From positions 124,001-188,000 of the forward strand of contig NZ_RQYZ01000002.1 of the NCBI RefSeq assembly GCF_003932855.1: a stretch of 64,000 bases of DNA, given 5' to 3'. Both the position numbers and the translations under genes were made by a program. This document shows positions 37,172 to 47,035 of this stretch, piece by piece; the stretch's first letter is position 1, and each line of letters starts with the position of its first letter. The notes below the pieces were generated by a model. It was given only the letters and a program-made list of their open reading frames with translations. It had not been told where the DNA came from and ran no database searches. Source of the DNA: Tessaracoccus sp. OH4464_COT-324 (GTDB lineage: Bacteria; Actinomycetota; Actinomycetes; Propionibacteriales; Propionibacteriaceae).

Positions 37172-39898
37172 TCATTCCTCTGCCATGTCGGCCGCCACAA
37201 CACCGCGGCGCAGCGAGTCGACAAGCGTTCGGCAGGTGCGCCTCAGGTCGCCCGGCCCTGCGGCCTGCCCGACCTGGCTGGCTAGGTCAATCACCTGGCG
37301 AACCCAACGCACGAAGTCACCCGGAGCGAGCGGGGCGTGGCGCAGCGTCTTCTCCAGATCCTGCCCGCTGGCCCAGCGCCAAATGCCCTCAGCGAACCCG
37401 ATGTCCAGGTCGCGCCCGCGATCCCGGGCGTGGCGGCGTTCGACGACGCCGACTTCCCGCCACACCGTGCGCAGTTCCGATTGGGCCCGTTCACTTGCCC
37501 GATCCGGCATCCGAGGCAGCGCGCCTCTCAGCGGACGGGATTCGTACACCAGGGAACTCAACACGGCGCCCAGTTGTGGCGCATCCAACCCGAGGAAAAC
37601 CCCCCGACGGATGGCCTCGGCCGCCACCAGGTCGAGCTCGTTGTAGATGCGTCGCAACTTGTTGCCTGCTTCAGTGAGTTCCTCCCCTGCGAGGTAACCC
37701 AGTTCCTCAAGCACTGCGCAAACCCGGTCGAACTGGACGCCCAGCGAGTTGGCCCGGCCCAGGGCAGAGGCCTGGGACGCGCGCGCCTCTCGTTCCAGGC
37801 GAAGCACCCGCGCTGCGGCCACCGCATGCACTTCCCTCTCCTCGCAGGCATGGCAATCGTGGGAGCGAATCTCCTGACGCAGTTGCGCGATTCGCTCCGC
37901 GTGGCTGACGTCCGTGGGAACGTCGGCGATCTGCGGCTCGTCCAGCGTGTCAATTTTCGCTGCGAGCGCCGCGATCAGCGAACGCCGATCGGAACGTTCT
38001 CGAAGTCGAAACTGCCGAGGCACTCGAATGCGTCCTCCAACAGCAACCGGTACACCGAAATCCTCGGGCTCCAGCTTCGCGACGCTGTGGTCAACGGCCA
38101 GCGTCTGCACCCACGGCTGCGCGTCCTTTGCCTGCCTGCGCCCGGTGCGCAGCACCACGCACCAACCTGTGCGCGGCACCCAGATAACATCGCCCATCAT
38201 CAGACTGGCGAGAGAATCGGCGGTGCTGGCTAGGCGCTCCGCGCGGCGATGTTTCGCGGACGTGGATTCGAGTTGGGACAGTTCCTCTCGCAGTCGAGCG
38301 TAGCCCATGAAGTCACCCAAGTGGCAGCTGATCTGCCCCATCAGCTCCTGAACGTCGCGCCGCACCCGCTGCTCCTTGCGGGTGGCTTGCACGACGGTCT
38401 TGTCTGAGAGGTACTGCGAGAAGGACTGATCCAGCAGGTCGCGGGCCCGGACTCGGCCCATCGTCGCGATCAGGTTCACGGCCATGTTGTACGTGGGGGC
38501 GAAGCTCGACTTCAGGGGGTACGTCCGTCGCGAGGCGAGGCCCGCGACGGCACGCGGGTCCATGCCCGGTTGCCACAGCACCACCGCGTGACCCTCGACA
38601 TCGATGCCGCGGCGCCCGGCCCGGCCGGTCAGCTGGGTGTATTCCCCCGCCGTTATGTCGACGTGTGCCTCGCCGTTGTATTTCGACAGCTTCTCCAGGG
38701 CCACCGTTCTGGCCGGCATGTTGATGCCAAGAGCGAGCGTCTCGGTGGCGAAGACCACTTTCAGCGCTCCTGTGCGGAAGCCTTCCTCCACGATCGCCTT
38801 GAACGCCGGGATCTGGCCGGCGTGATGCGCTGCCACCCCGTTGACCAGTGCCAGCCGGAAATCCTCGTAGCCCAAAGCTTCGAGATCGTTCGGCTCGAGA
38901 GCTGCGGCGTGCTGATCGGCGATCGAGCCCAACAGGCGTGCCTCCTGAGGGCTGGTGAGCACGATGCCTGAACCCAGCACCTGCTCCACCGCCGCATCGC
39001 AGCCTGCTCGGGAGAAGATGAAGTAGATGGCGGGCAGCAACTGCGCCTGCCGCAGGGTGCGGGCCACGTCGGATCGGCTGGTGCGGTACTTGGCGAACCG
39101 GGGGTGGGTGTCGCCACCGTACTGGCTACCCCCAGACTTACCGCGGCCGCTTCGGCCGCGCGGACGGCGCGCATCGTCGCGTACCCGCATCGACTCGCTG
39201 CGCGCCACGCGCAGCAACTCCCGGTTCACCTTTGCGGCCCGATTCGTGGGCGAATCCAGCGCAGTGGGCGCCACGCCCTCGAACAGGTCCACGAGCCTAC
39301 GACCAACCAGCACGTGCTGGTACAAGGGCACGGGCCTGCGTTCGCTGACGACGGTCACCACGCTTCCACGCACCTCGTCGAGCCAGGCCCCGAAGTCCTC
39401 GACGTTGCTCACGGTGGCGGAGAGCGCAACGATCTGTACCGACTCCGCGAGCCCCAAGATCACTTCTTCCCAGACCGCGCCTCGGAAGCGATCCGCCAGA
39501 TAGTGCACCTCGTCCAACACCACATAGCCGAGATGGTTGAGCGTGGGTGAGGCTGCGTAGATCATGTTGCGCAGCACTTCCGTGGTCATCACGACGATCT
39601 GCGCCTCGGAGTTGATCGACTGGTCTCCAGTCAGCAGCCCAACCCGATCCGGCCCGTAGCGCTCCACGAGGTCATGGTACTTCTGGTTGGAGAGGGCCTT
39701 GATCGGGGTGGTGTAGAAGCATTTGCGCGAGTTGGCTACCGCAAGGAAGACGCCGAACTCGCCCACGACGGTCTTACCGGCGCCCGTGGGCGCGGCGACC
39801 AGAACGCCCGATCCCTCCAGAAGCGCTCGGCAGCCATCCAGCTGGTAGTCATCCAATGGAAACGAATACCCGCTGGCGAACTCAGTGAGCAGACTCAT
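37172..39898 (-). CDS. helY: DEVH-box RNA/DNA helicase HelY (Ski2/Mtr4-like)
   Basis: This 908-residue superfamily-2 helicase resembles mycobacterial HelY and eukaryotic Ski2/Mtr4 in layout. It has Walker A PTGAGKTV (about residues 36-43), a DEVH box in [14 protein letters not shown] and the [10 protein letters not shown] motif VI, then a long C-terminal arch/DSHCT-like region (about 600-900). It follows the lipid kinase by an ATGA overlap, in the conserved pafBC-tatAC-helY order. Its RNA-processing role is inferred from the family. Confidence 0.9.
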   Translation of the reverse strand: MSLLTEFASGYSFPLDDYQLDGCRALLEGSGVLVAAPTGAGKTVVGEFGVFLAVANSRKCFYTTPIKALSNQKYHDLVERYGPDRVGLLTGDQSINSEAQIVVMTTEVLRNMIYAASPTLNHLGYVVLDEVHYLADRFRGAVWEEVILGLAESVQIVALSATVSNVEDFGAWLDEVRGSVVTVVSERRPVPLYQHVLVGRRLVDLFEGVAPTALDSPTNRAAKVNRELLRVARSESMRVRDDARRPRGRSGRGKSGGSQYGGDTHPRFAKYRTSRSDVARTLRQAQLLPAIYFIFSRAGCDAAVEQVLGSGIVLTSPQEARLLGSIADQHAAALEPNDLEALGYEDFRLALVNGVAAHHAGQIPAFKAIVEEGFRTGALKVVFATETLALGINMPARTVALEKLSKYNGEAHVDITAGEYTQLTGRAGRRGIDVEGHAVVLWQPGMDPRAVAGLASRRTYPLKSSFAPTYNMAVNLIATMGRVRARDLLDQSFSQYLSDKTVVQATRKEQRVRRDVQELMGQISCHLGDFMGYARLREELSQLESTSAKHRRAERLASTADSLASLMMGDVIWVPRTGWCVVLRTGRRQAKDAQPWVQTLAVDHSVAKLEPEDFGVPVAVGGRIRVPRQFRLRERSDRRSLIAALAAKIDTLDEPQIADVPTDVSHAERIAQLRQEIRSHDCHACEEREVHAVAAARVLRLEREARASQASALGRANSLGVQFDRVCAVLEELGYLAGEELTEAGNKLRRIYNELDLVAAEAIRRGVFLGLDAPQLGAVLSSLVYESRPLRGALPRMPDRASERAQSELRTVWREVGVVERRHARDRGRDLDIGFAEGIWRWASGQDLEKTLRHAPLAPGDFVRWVRQVIDLASQVGQAAGPGDLRRTCRTLVDSLRRGVVAADMAEE

Positions 39899-40806
39899 CC
39901 GACCAACACCCGCAACGCTCCGGGGTCAACGGCGATTCGCGCGGGTACCGGCCCCAGCTCCTCCCCATCCCCCATCAGGAACAGACCCTCCCCGTCGAGT
40001 TCGACGGCCCGCGCCTGGATGCGTTCCACCGCGGGGTGGCTGACAAACTTCCCCGAGTAAAGGCTGGGCAACAACCGCAGCACCGTCGCTCGGCCAACGG
40101 GATGGATGAGCGTGATATCGAGCAGGCCGTCGCCCGGATCGGCGTCAGGCGCAATGTTCATCCCACCGCCATAGATTCCCGTGTTGCAGATCGCCATCAG
40201 CATTGCTTCGAACTCACGGCTCTCACCGTCAACGCAAACCCGGTAGCTGAGCGGTGAGAAGTTAGCCAGTTCGCGCAGCGCAATGAAGCCGTAGCTCAGT
40301 GCGCCTAGCCTCAGCCGGATGTTGTTGGTGGCCCGGTTCACCCGGGCGTCGTAGCCGCAACTCACAACCGCTCCGACGTGCCGCTCGCCCACCGACAGGT
40401 TGCTGGCCCGGGTGAGGTCGAGCAGGCGCTTGCGTCCCTCGACGATCGCGTCCAGCGAGGACTCCACGCTGCCGATCCCCAACGCACGCGCGAAGTCGTT
40501 TCCCGTCCCCGCCGGGATCACGGCCAGCGTCGCCTCCGTGTGGGCGCAGCCGTTCACGCCCAGGTGGGCCATGCCGTCGCCGCCCATCACGGCGACGATG
40601 TCTCCGGGACGCGCCGAGTTGGCCGCGGCCCTGATCAGCTCCCGGGCGTCCTCCCAGCTGACGGACTCGACCACAAGCACCTCCGACGTCGGCAGCTTGA
40701 GCTTCAAGAGCTCGACCACCCTGCGCAGCATTCGGCCTGCTCGTCCGCCTCCTGAACGAGGGTTTACCACCAGAGTTAGCAGCCGAGGTTTCGCTAGTTC
40801 GTTCAC
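39895..40806 (-). CDS. diacylglycerol kinase-family lipid kinase
   Basis: This 303-residue protein of the YegS/DgkB family phosphorylates a lipid such as diacylglycerol. It has NPRSGGG at residues 15-21, the nucleotide-binding GGDGM block near 95 (the usual residue after GGDG is Thr) and IPAGTGNDFARALG. A late GDGEE-like turn is also kept. The Thr-to-Met change is unusual but occurs at a flexible position. It is coupled by GTGA to tatC and by ATGA to helY. Confidence 0.85.
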   Translation of the reverse strand: MNELAKPRLLTLVVNPRSGGGRAGRMLRRVVELLKLKLPTSEVLVVESVSWEDARELIRAAANSARPGDIVAVMGGDGMAHLGVNGCAHTEATLAVIPAGTGNDFARALGIGSVESSLDAIVEGRKRLLDLTRASNLSVGERHVGAVVSCGYDARVNRATNNIRLRLGALSYGFIALRELANFSPLSYRVCVDGESREFEAMLMAICNTGIYGGGMNIAPDADPGDGLLDITLIHPVGRATVLRLLPSLYSGKFVSHPAVERIQARAVELDGEGLFLMGDGEELGPVPARIAVDPGALRVLVG

Positions 40807-41681
40807 TCTTCCTCATCCAGCTTTGGGGAGAATTCGGCCGCGGAAGCCTTCGTGATCCCGCGTTTTCGGTCAATCATTCGGCAGATGATCTCCGCTATGA
40901 AGAACAACACGACAACAGGCAGTGTGAGAGCCAGCATCGAGAAGGGGTCCACAGTGGGTGTGACAACCGCGGCAAAGATGGTCGAGCCCAGCACCACGAA
41001 CTTTCGGTATCTGCCCAGGTGGTGTCCTCGAACCAGACCGGCCAGGTTCAGCATCACGACCAGCACGGGAATCGTGAATGAAACCCCGAACACGAGCATG
41101 ATCATCACCTGTTTCTGCAGGAAATCCACCATCTCCAGCAGGTTCACGATGTCCAGGTTCGGCGGGGTGAAGCTCAGCATCAACGACACGCCACGTGGCC
41201 ACACCACGTATCCCAGGTAGCAGCCCACCAGGAAGAGCGGAGTTGCTGTGCCCACAAAAGTCAGAACATAGCGCTTCTCGTTCTTGAACAATGCTGGAGC
41301 AAAGAACGCCCACACCTGGTAGAGCCAAAATGGGCTCGCCAGCACGAGCCCCGCCAGCGCACACGCGATCACCGCCAGCGTGAAGGGGGAAGTGACGCCC
41401 AGGTTGGTCAGCGCGATGTTCGCCTTGCCGGCTGTCGCCTCCATCACCTCGCGCTTCGCCTGGTCGTACGGATCCGTGATGAACCGGACCAGGTTCTCGT
41501 AGAAGAACGCGGACCCGATCGCCACGGAGACGATGACCACGAGGGAGACAAACACCCGGTAGCGCAACTCGCGCAGGTGGTCCAGCAACGACATCGTGCC
41601 GTCCGGGCCACCCTTCGGGGGTTTCAACCAGCCGAGGCGCCCGGACGAGCGGGAACCGTCAACTGATCTCAACTTCGCCAA
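40803..41681 (-). CDS. tatC: Sec-independent protein translocase TatC
   Basis: TatC binds twin-arginine signal peptides and recruits TatA. The 292-residue protein has six transmembrane helices and the cytoplasmic-face motif MSLLDHLRELRYRVF before the first. The extended N-terminus (about 28 residues) and acidic C-terminal tail resemble mycobacterial TatC. The annotated start is TTG 41681, three bases after tatA; ATG 41594 is the alternative but would drop a tail seen in relatives. Confidence 0.94.
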   Translation of the reverse strand: MAKLRSVDGSRSSGRLGWLKPPKGGPDGTMSLLDHLRELRYRVFVSLVVIVSVAIGSAFFYENLVRFITDPYDQAKREVMEATAGKANIALTNLGVTSPFTLAVIACALAGLVLASPFWLYQVWAFFAPALFKNEKRYVLTFVGTATPLFLVGCYLGYVVWPRGVSLMLSFTPPNLDIVNLLEMVDFLQKQVMIMLVFGVSFTIPVLVVMLNLAGLVRGHHLGRYRKFVVLGSTIFAAVVTPTVDPFSMLALTLPVVVLFFIAEIICRMIDRKRGITKASAAEFSPKLDEEE

Positions 41682-41683
41682 GG

Positions 41684-41911
41684 CTACTGCTCCCTTTGGT
41701 TTTCCTCGGCACGCACGTCGCTGGACTCAGCCGCCTCCGCCTCAGGCAGCTCCTTCGGGTCGGACTTCACTTCTTCCTTGAACTCCCGGATCGAGCGGCC
41801 GACGCCTTTGCCGATGCCCGCCAAACGGGAGCCCCCGAACAGAAGCAGGACGACGGCAAGGATGATCAGGAGTTCCTGCCATCCGAGACCGCCAATAACC
41901 AGGACTGACAT
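41684..41911 (-). CDS. tatA: Sec-independent protein translocase TatA
   Basis: This 75-residue pore-forming subunit has an N-terminal membrane helix (about residues 8-25, LLIILAVVLLLFG), the hinge FGGSRLAGIGKGVG, an amphipathic helix and an acidic tail. It is adjacent to tatC and pafC. TatB-like sequence is not separate here. Confidence 0.93.
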   Translation of the reverse strand: MSVLVIGGLGWQELLIILAVVLLLFGGSRLAGIGKGVGRSIREFKEEVKSDPKELPEAEAAESSDVRAEENQREQ

Positions 41912-41972
41912 GTGTAATCCACCTTTCGTTTGCCGTAAGTCTAGTCACGACAGCGTCAAAGCCAATTCTGGC

Positions 41973-42884
41973 TCAGCTGCCGTAGTTGGCGAGAGCGGCT
42001 CGGGCCCTTTCCCGAGCCGCGTGCTCGATATCCGGGTCGGAGACGCTGAGCACATGCTCGCCAAGCCGAAGCAGCAACGAAACCGCCCACTCCTGATTGG
42101 CCAAGGGGAAGGTGATCCGCCAACGATCCCCCAGCTCATGGACCGCGCTCGTCGGATGGTAGTCCGCGCACCACCTGCCGCTCTCGGTGACTTCGAGGGT
42201 CAGCTCCCGTGACACGTCAGCGAACCAGGTGTCGAGCGTGTCGGGCAGCGGACGCACATCGAAAGTCTCATCGGACTGCTCCGCGCTGTGCACGCGATCG
42301 AGGCGGAAGGTGCGCCAATCGTCGCGCTCTCTGCTCCAGGCGTCCAGGTAGGCGAAGCCCGAATCGGTGCGGAGCCGGTGTGGCTCGACGACGGCCCGCC
42401 GCTCGCTGCCAACCTCACCGTATTCGATCGTCACGACGAGTCGCTTGGCAACGGCGGCGGCCAAGGCCGTGCGGATGTCGGGGGCACCCGCCTCGACCGT
42501 GACGGCAACGCTCGATGTCGCCCGTATGCTCAGCTGTTCCAGTTTCTCTAACGCGCTCGCCGCCGCATGCCCAGCTCCCATCTCGACGATCAGCTTCAAC
42601 GCCACCGACAGGCTCACCACCTGGTCCGGGTTGAGCCGCAGAGGTCGGGCCAGCGCGTCCACATTCCGGGCCATGATATAGCCGTCCGCCCGAGCGCCGT
42701 CGAGATCCACCTCGAATAGGTCTCCGGGCAGATAGCCCGGTAGGCCGACGAACTGCAGGATCTCCAGGTCATGCAGAATGCGTTTGGGCTGCACCCCGAA
42801 ATCAGCCGCTGCCTTCTCCACCGCAACCACCGGACGTGCGGCAAGGTACGGCACCAAATCCACCAACCGACGTAGCTCGCTCAT
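41973..42884 (-). CDS. pafC: WYL-domain regulator PafC
   Basis: This 303-residue partner of PafB has an N-terminal winged helix (about residues 5-60), a WYL domain (about 145-215, with YLDAWSRERDDWRTFRLDRV) and a C-terminal WCX region. The PafBC complex activates DNA-damage genes including recA in mycobacteria. Its start overlaps pafB by ATGA. No pafA or proteasome gene is nearby. Confidence 0.9.
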   Translation of the reverse strand: MSELRRLVDLVPYLAARPVVAVEKAAADFGVQPKRILHDLEILQFVGLPGYLPGDLFEVDLDGARADGYIMARNVDALARPLRLNPDQVVSLSVALKLIVEMGAGHAAASALEKLEQLSIRATSSVAVTVEAGAPDIRTALAAAVAKRLVVTIEYGEVGSERRAVVEPHRLRTDSGFAYLDAWSRERDDWRTFRLDRVHSAEQSDETFDVRPLPDTLDTWFADVSRELTLEVTESGRWCADYHPTSAVHELGDRWRITFPLANQEWAVSLLLRLGEHVLSVSDPDIEHAARERARAALANYGS

Positions 42885-43798
42885 CGCGCGCCCTCCGCGA
42901 TCCGCGTCAGCCTATCCACGGTTGCCTGCCTGATCCCCTCCGGGGCCAGTACAAACGCTTCCGGGCCGGCGACGCACACATCCGCAACGATCAGATCCTG
43001 GTACGGCCTACTCACCTCATAAGCCACGTATCCCTCGGGCAGCGGGCAGGACCACTGCACCGGGCTGGCCCCGGCTGTGAGCCCGGGCCAGTTCCGCACA
43101 GCCACCACCGCCGACACCAGCGGTTCTGGGTCAATGTCGCCGAACTCGCTAGGCACCTCGTAGGCCCGTTCGGGGCCCATCAGTCGAGCCTCGCTCATCC
43201 GCACCAACTTGAAACTGCGCTCAGCGTTCCTGTCCGGGTCGAAGCCGTGCACGAGCCACAGGCCTCGCCGCTGCACCAGCCGCCAGGGGTGCAGCCTGCG
43301 CCGGGCGCCCTCGTAGTGGAAGACCACCTCCTGGCGGGCGAAGAGCGCCCGATGTACCGTGGCGAAATCGGGTTCTTCTGCAGGAATCTTTGCGGCGAGC
43401 GAACTCAATCGGCCGGTGTCCGGCTCAGCTCCCGCTGCTTTCAACCGCTGCAGCGCCCACATCGTCGACTCCGCGACCACGGAACTCTGCCAGACGTGGC
43501 CGGCGAGTCCGAGGGCGATCAACTCGTCACGGGTGAAACTGACTTTGGGCAGCTCGGCCTTGCTGCGGAACACTCGGTAGCCATATTCCTCGCCCGAGTC
43601 CGGGTCGTTGGCGCCCGTGGCGATCTCGATCCCGAGGTCCCTCAGCGCGGCCTTGTCCCGTTCGAACGTCCGGTCGAAACTCTTCGATTCCCGGTAACCT
43701 GCCACCATCTCCCGCAGCTCCTGCTTGCTCAGGTAGCGGCGCGTGGTGAGCAGCGCGATCAGCAGGTTCATCACCCGCTCCGAAGTAGCTTTGGCCAT
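42881..43798 (-). CDS. pafB: WYL-domain regulator PafB
   Basis: This 305-residue regulator starts MAKATSERVMNLLIALL, with an N-terminal winged helix followed by WYL and WCX domains (RRRLHPWRLVQRRGLWLV, then FDPDRNAERSFKLVRM). Together with PafC it responds to DNA damage independently of LexA in mycobacteria, where single-stranded DNA is the reported signal. ATG 43798 has GAGGAA upstream. It is the first gene of a left-reading run through tatA, tatC, a lipid kinase, helY, hisF and HIT. Confidence 0.9.
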   Translation of the reverse strand: MAKATSERVMNLLIALLTTRRYLSKQELREMVAGYRESKSFDRTFERDKAALRDLGIEIATGANDPDSGEEYGYRVFRSKAELPKVSFTRDELIALGLAGHVWQSSVVAESTMWALQRLKAAGAEPDTGRLSSLAAKIPAEEPDFATVHRALFARQEVVFHYEGARRRLHPWRLVQRRGLWLVHGFDPDRNAERSFKLVRMSEARLMGPERAYEVPSEFGDIDPEPLVSAVVAVRNWPGLTAGASPVQWSCPLPEGYVAYEVSRPYQDLIVADVCVAGPEAFVLAPEGIRQATVDRLTRIAEGAR

Positions 43799-43869
43799 GG
43801 TTCCTCCTCGCAGCCCAAAGCCTACCGGCAGGACCATCGGCTAGGGAGCGGCGCTCTACGCTTGGAGGC

Positions 43870-44748
43870 ATGCATGTTGACCGCTACGCGCCCTCACCCA
43901 CCTCGGATCTGCATCTGGGAAACCTGCGCACCGCGCTAGCGGGCTGGTTGCTGGCCCGGCACTCAGGTGGCAGTTGGCGGATGCGTGTCGAGGATCTCGA
44001 CGTGGCTCGTGTGCGGGCCGCGCACGGAGCCGAGCAACGGCAGTTGTCCGACCTGGCCAGGCTGGGTCTCGACTGGGATGGCGAGGTCATGCGCCAGTCG
44101 GAGCGCCACGACGCCTATCGCGACGCCGTGGCCGCCTTGGGGGACCGTGTCTTCGAGTGTTTCTGCACCCGGCGTGACCTAGCGCTGGCCAGCAGCGCAC
44201 CGCACGCAGAGGACGGCTACCGCCCCTACCCCGGGACCTGCCTGCGGCTCACACGAACCCAACTCGCGAGACGACGGGCCGAGCGGCCTGCCGCGCTGCG
44301 GGTCCGAGCCGACGCGGCCACGCAGAGCATCACCGACCGCTTCGCGGGCGAGGTGACCAGCGTGGTCGATGATTTCGTGCTCCTCCGCAACGATGGCACA
44401 CCCGCCTACAACCTGGCGGTCGTCGTGGACGATATCGCGATGGGCGTCACCCACATCACCCGCGGCGACGACCTCCTGAGCAGCGCGCCTAGACAAGCCT
44501 GGCTCACCGAACAGTTGGGCGGCACCTGCGCCAGCTACGCGCACGTCAGCCTCGTCATGGGCTCGGACGGCAAACGCCTCGCCAAGCGAAACGGTGGCGT
44601 CACGCTTGACGAGGCGGGCGGCCCTCAGGTGGTGTTCAGCTGGCTGGTCGAATCCCTCGGCCTGGGGTCTGCGCGGAATCTCACGGAGGCCCTGGCCGCT
44701 ATGCCGGCTGACTACTCCTACTGGACGTCGAGGATATCGATCACGTAG
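43870..44748 (+). CDS. gluQ: glutamyl-Q tRNA(Asp) synthetase
   Basis: This 292-residue GluRS catalytic-domain homologue (GluQRS, YadB) attaches glutamate to queuosine of tRNA-Asp. It has the HIGH-like SDLHLGNLR, the zinc site CFC...YPGTC and the KMSKS-like GKRLAKRNG, and lacks the anticodon-binding domain. The 3' end overlaps the convergent FKBP gene by 31 bases. The start is ATG 43870, seven bases after TACGCT, with GGAGG also present. Confidence 0.9.
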   Translation: MHVDRYAPSPTSDLHLGNLRTALAGWLLARHSGGSWRMRVEDLDVARVRAAHGAEQRQLSDLARLGLDWDGEVMRQSERHDAYRDAVAALGDRVFECFCTRRDLALASSAPHAEDGYRPYPGTCLRLTRTQLARRRAERPAALRVRADAATQSITDRFAGEVTSVVDDFVLLRNDGTPAYNLAVVVDDIAMGVTHITRGDDLLSSAPRQAWLTEQLGGTCASYAHVSLVMGSDGKRLAKRNGGVTLDEAGGPQVVFSWLVESLGLGSARNLTEALAAMPADYSYWTSRISIT

Positions 44749-45749
44749 ACGAGAGTCTGCCCCGGTTGCAGAGCGGGCGATGTCGACCTGCCTTCCGGGT
44801 AGGCCAGCGCCGGGGGAACCACCAGCAGTACGCGAGAGCCGGCGGTCTGCCCGACCAAGCCCTGCTTCCAGCCTTCGATGAGCCCACTCAGCCGCCCGCT
44901 CTGCGGAGCCCAGGAATCCTCAAACTGCTCCCCGCTGGACCACACCCAGGATCGATACTTCACCTGGAGCAGGCTCTCAGCCGTGACCGGTTGGCCGGAG
45001 CCCTTGATCAGCGGAGCGACCTGCAGCTGTTCGGGCGGCTGTTTGGCGGTGTCAAGGCTAACGCTCGGACCATCGGTGCCGACGCTAACCTGTGGCATCC
45101 CTTCCACCGGGGGCTGCTCCTCCCCCATGGCACCCTCGAAGTTGGCCGAAATGATGTCCACAACAAAGAGCAGCGAGTCGCCCGGCTTGATACTGCCGGA
45201 CTGGTTACCCTGCGGATACCCGTCGCTCGCAGGCATGCCGATCAGCACCCGCGACCCCACCGCCTGCTTGTCGAGACCGAGGCGGAACCCCGGAACAACG
45301 TTAGACAGCGGGAACACCTTGGGGCTCGAATCATAGGAGGTGTCGAAGATCTCGCCCGTGGTACCGTTCACCCCCACGTAGTTGAGCTTGACGACGGAGT
45401 CCTGCGTAAGGTGCTGAGGGTTCGCCGAGGGCCGCAGCACCTTCGTCGTGGTGCTGCTGATTGCCCAAGGAGCCGCGAACTGCACCTCCGGCTTGTCAGT
45501 GTCCGTGACCGTGATCGCGCCCAGGTCGGTCGAAGGCTCAACCGACACACTCGGGCTGGCGGAGGGCTCAGGCGAAGCGGAGTCGCTGGCCGCAGGAGAT
45601 TCGCTGACACTCTGCTCCGTAGAGGGCTCAGGCGATGGGGTTTCGGTGGTGGAGGAGCACGCGCTCAGCAGGGCCGCCGTGGTAGCCGCGGCGAGGGCAA
45701 TGCGAATGGACTTGGAAATTGACACGGGTTGAATGCTACCCGAACTCAC
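44718..45749 (-). CDS. lipoprotein with two FKBP-type peptidyl-prolyl isomerase domains
   Basis: The 343-residue secreted lipoprotein has a signal peptide (about residues 9-31) ending in the lipobox LLSAC (Cys31) and a long Ser/Pro/Glu linker. Two FKBP domains follow (about 120-205 and 245-343); FPLSNVVPGFRLGL and GLIEGWKQGLVGQ mark them. They catalyse proline isomerisation during folding outside the membrane, although several active-site aromatic residues differ between the two copies. GTG 45749 overlaps the rluB stop as GTGA. A GTG at 45725 would give a more standard signal peptide. Confidence 0.86.
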   Translation of the reverse strand: MSSGSIQPVSISKSIRIALAAATTAALLSACSSTTETPSPEPSTEQSVSESPAASDSASPEPSASPSVSVEPSTDLGAITVTDTDKPEVQFAAPWAISSTTTKVLRPSANPQHLTQDSVVKLNYVGVNGTTGEIFDTSYDSSPKVFPLSNVVPGFRLGLDKQAVGSRVLIGMPASDGYPQGNQSGSIKPGDSLLFVVDIISANFEGAMGEEQPPVEGMPQVSVGTDGPSVSLDTAKQPPEQLQVAPLIKGSGQPVTAESLLQVKYRSWVWSSGEQFEDSWAPQSGRLSGLIEGWKQGLVGQTAGSRVLLVVPPALAYPEGRSTSPALQPGQTLVYVIDILDVQ

Positions 45750-46483
45750 ATCCCAACGATGTCCAGCAGCTTGCCGAGTTCCTCACTCGTCACCTCACGC
45801 ACCTCACCCGGCGCGAGCTGGCCAAGCCGGATCGGCCCAATAGCGATCCGCGACAGGCGGTCCACCGGATGCCCCACCGCCTCCATCATGCGGCGCACCA
45901 CCCGGTTCCGCCCCTCATGCAACGTCACCCTGAGCATCGAGCGCGTCTCGGTTTGCGCCACCAGCTTCACCCGGTCGGGACGTACCGGGCCGTCGTCGAG
46001 CTTGACGCCCTTCTCCAGCCGCTGAAGCGTCTTCGGTTCGACGACGCCGGCCGCTTCGACAAGATAGGTCTTCTTCACCTCGTATCGCGGGTGAGCCAAC
46101 CGGTTGGCGAATTCCCCGTCGTTGGTGAGGATGATCAGCCCCTCCGTCTGCGTGTCGAGGCGCCCGACGTGGAACAGCCTGCCGCTGCGCGGCGGCACGA
46201 AGTCCGCCAGCGTGCGCCGCCCCTCCGGATCCTCCATCGTCGACACCACCCCGCGCGGCTTGTTGAGCACCAGGTAGGTGTGCTTGCGCGGCGCAGGAAT
46301 GCGTGAGCCATCAACCCGAATCCTGTCTCTCTCCGGATCGACCCGCTGGCCGAGAACGGCCAGCTTGCCGTTGACTTCCACTCGGCCCTCCATGATCAGT
46401 TCCTCGCTCGCCCGCCGCGAGGCGATGCCCGCCTGCGCCAGCACCTTCTGGATGCGGATGCCTTCAGCCTCGATCACGATCAT
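45746..46483 (-). CDS. rluB: 23S rRNA pseudouridine synthase RluB family
   Basis: This 245-residue RsuA/RluB-type enzyme makes pseudouridine in large-subunit rRNA. It has an N-terminal S4 domain (about residues 8-65, IQKVLAQAGIASRRASEELI) and the catalytic GRLDTQTEGLIILTNDG block with the Asp nucleophile. It overlaps scpB by 20 bases, in the common scpA-scpB-rluB order. The cmk and der genes that often follow are replaced here by the FKBP lipoprotein and gluQ. Confidence 0.9.
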   Translation of the reverse strand: MIVIEAEGIRIQKVLAQAGIASRRASEELIMEGRVEVNGKLAVLGQRVDPERDRIRVDGSRIPAPRKHTYLVLNKPRGVVSTMEDPEGRRTLADFVPPRSGRLFHVGRLDTQTEGLIILTNDGEFANRLAHPRYEVKKTYLVEAAGVVEPKTLQRLEKGVKLDDGPVRPDRVKLVAQTETRSMLRVTLHEGRNRVVRRMMEAVGHPVDRLSRIAIGPIRLGQLAPGEVREVTSEELGKLLDIVGM

Positions 46484-47024
46484 CTTCCTTCGAGAGTTGA
46501 GCCAGTTCTGCCTCCAAAGCTACGGCATCGGGCAGGAGCGGCGCCAAGTCCGGCAAATCCTGGAGCGACGCCAGGCCGAGTTTCTCCAGGAACAGCTCGG
46601 TGGTCCCGAACGTGATCGCCCCGGTCGTCGCATCGCGTCCCACCTCCCTGATCAGCCCCCGGACCACGAGTGTCCGGACCACCCCGTCAACGTTGACACC
46701 CCGCACGCCAGCGATCCGGGAGCGTGAAACCGGCTGCAGGTAGGCGATCACCGCCAGGGTCTCCAACGCTGCCTGGCTGAGCTTTGCGGACTGCTCTGCG
46801 ACGAGGCAACGCGCGATGTCCTCCACCAGGTCATCCGCCGTCGCGAAACGCCAGCCTCCGGCCACGAAGACCAAACGGATTCCCCTGTCGTTCTGCGTGT
46901 AGAAGTCGGCCACCTGCTGGAAGGCGCGCTCAACAGCGGCCACCGGCTGCCCCAGGCTGCCCGCCATCTCGTCGGCCTTGAGCGGCTCCGTGGCCAACAG
47001 CGCCATGGCTTCCACGATTCTCAC
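46464..47024 (-). CDS. scpB: chromosome segregation and condensation protein ScpB
   Basis: This 186-residue kleisin-interacting subunit of the SMC-ScpAB condensin has two winged-helix domains (RIVEAMALLATEPL... and TLAVIAYLQPVSRSRIAGVRGVNVDGVVRTLV). GTG 47024 is chosen: GGGAG lies upstream and the protein begins at the conserved helix. The upstream in-frame extension would run through the scpA 3' end. Confidence 0.92.
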   Translation of the reverse strand: MRIVEAMALLATEPLKADEMAGSLGQPVAAVERAFQQVADFYTQNDRGIRLVFVAGGWRFATADDLVEDIARCLVAEQSAKLSQAALETLAVIAYLQPVSRSRIAGVRGVNVDGVVRTLVVRGLIREVGRDATTGAITFGTTELFLEKLGLASLQDLPDLAPLLPDAVALEAELAQLSKEDDRDRG

Positions 47025-47035
47025 CAAGCTCCCGA

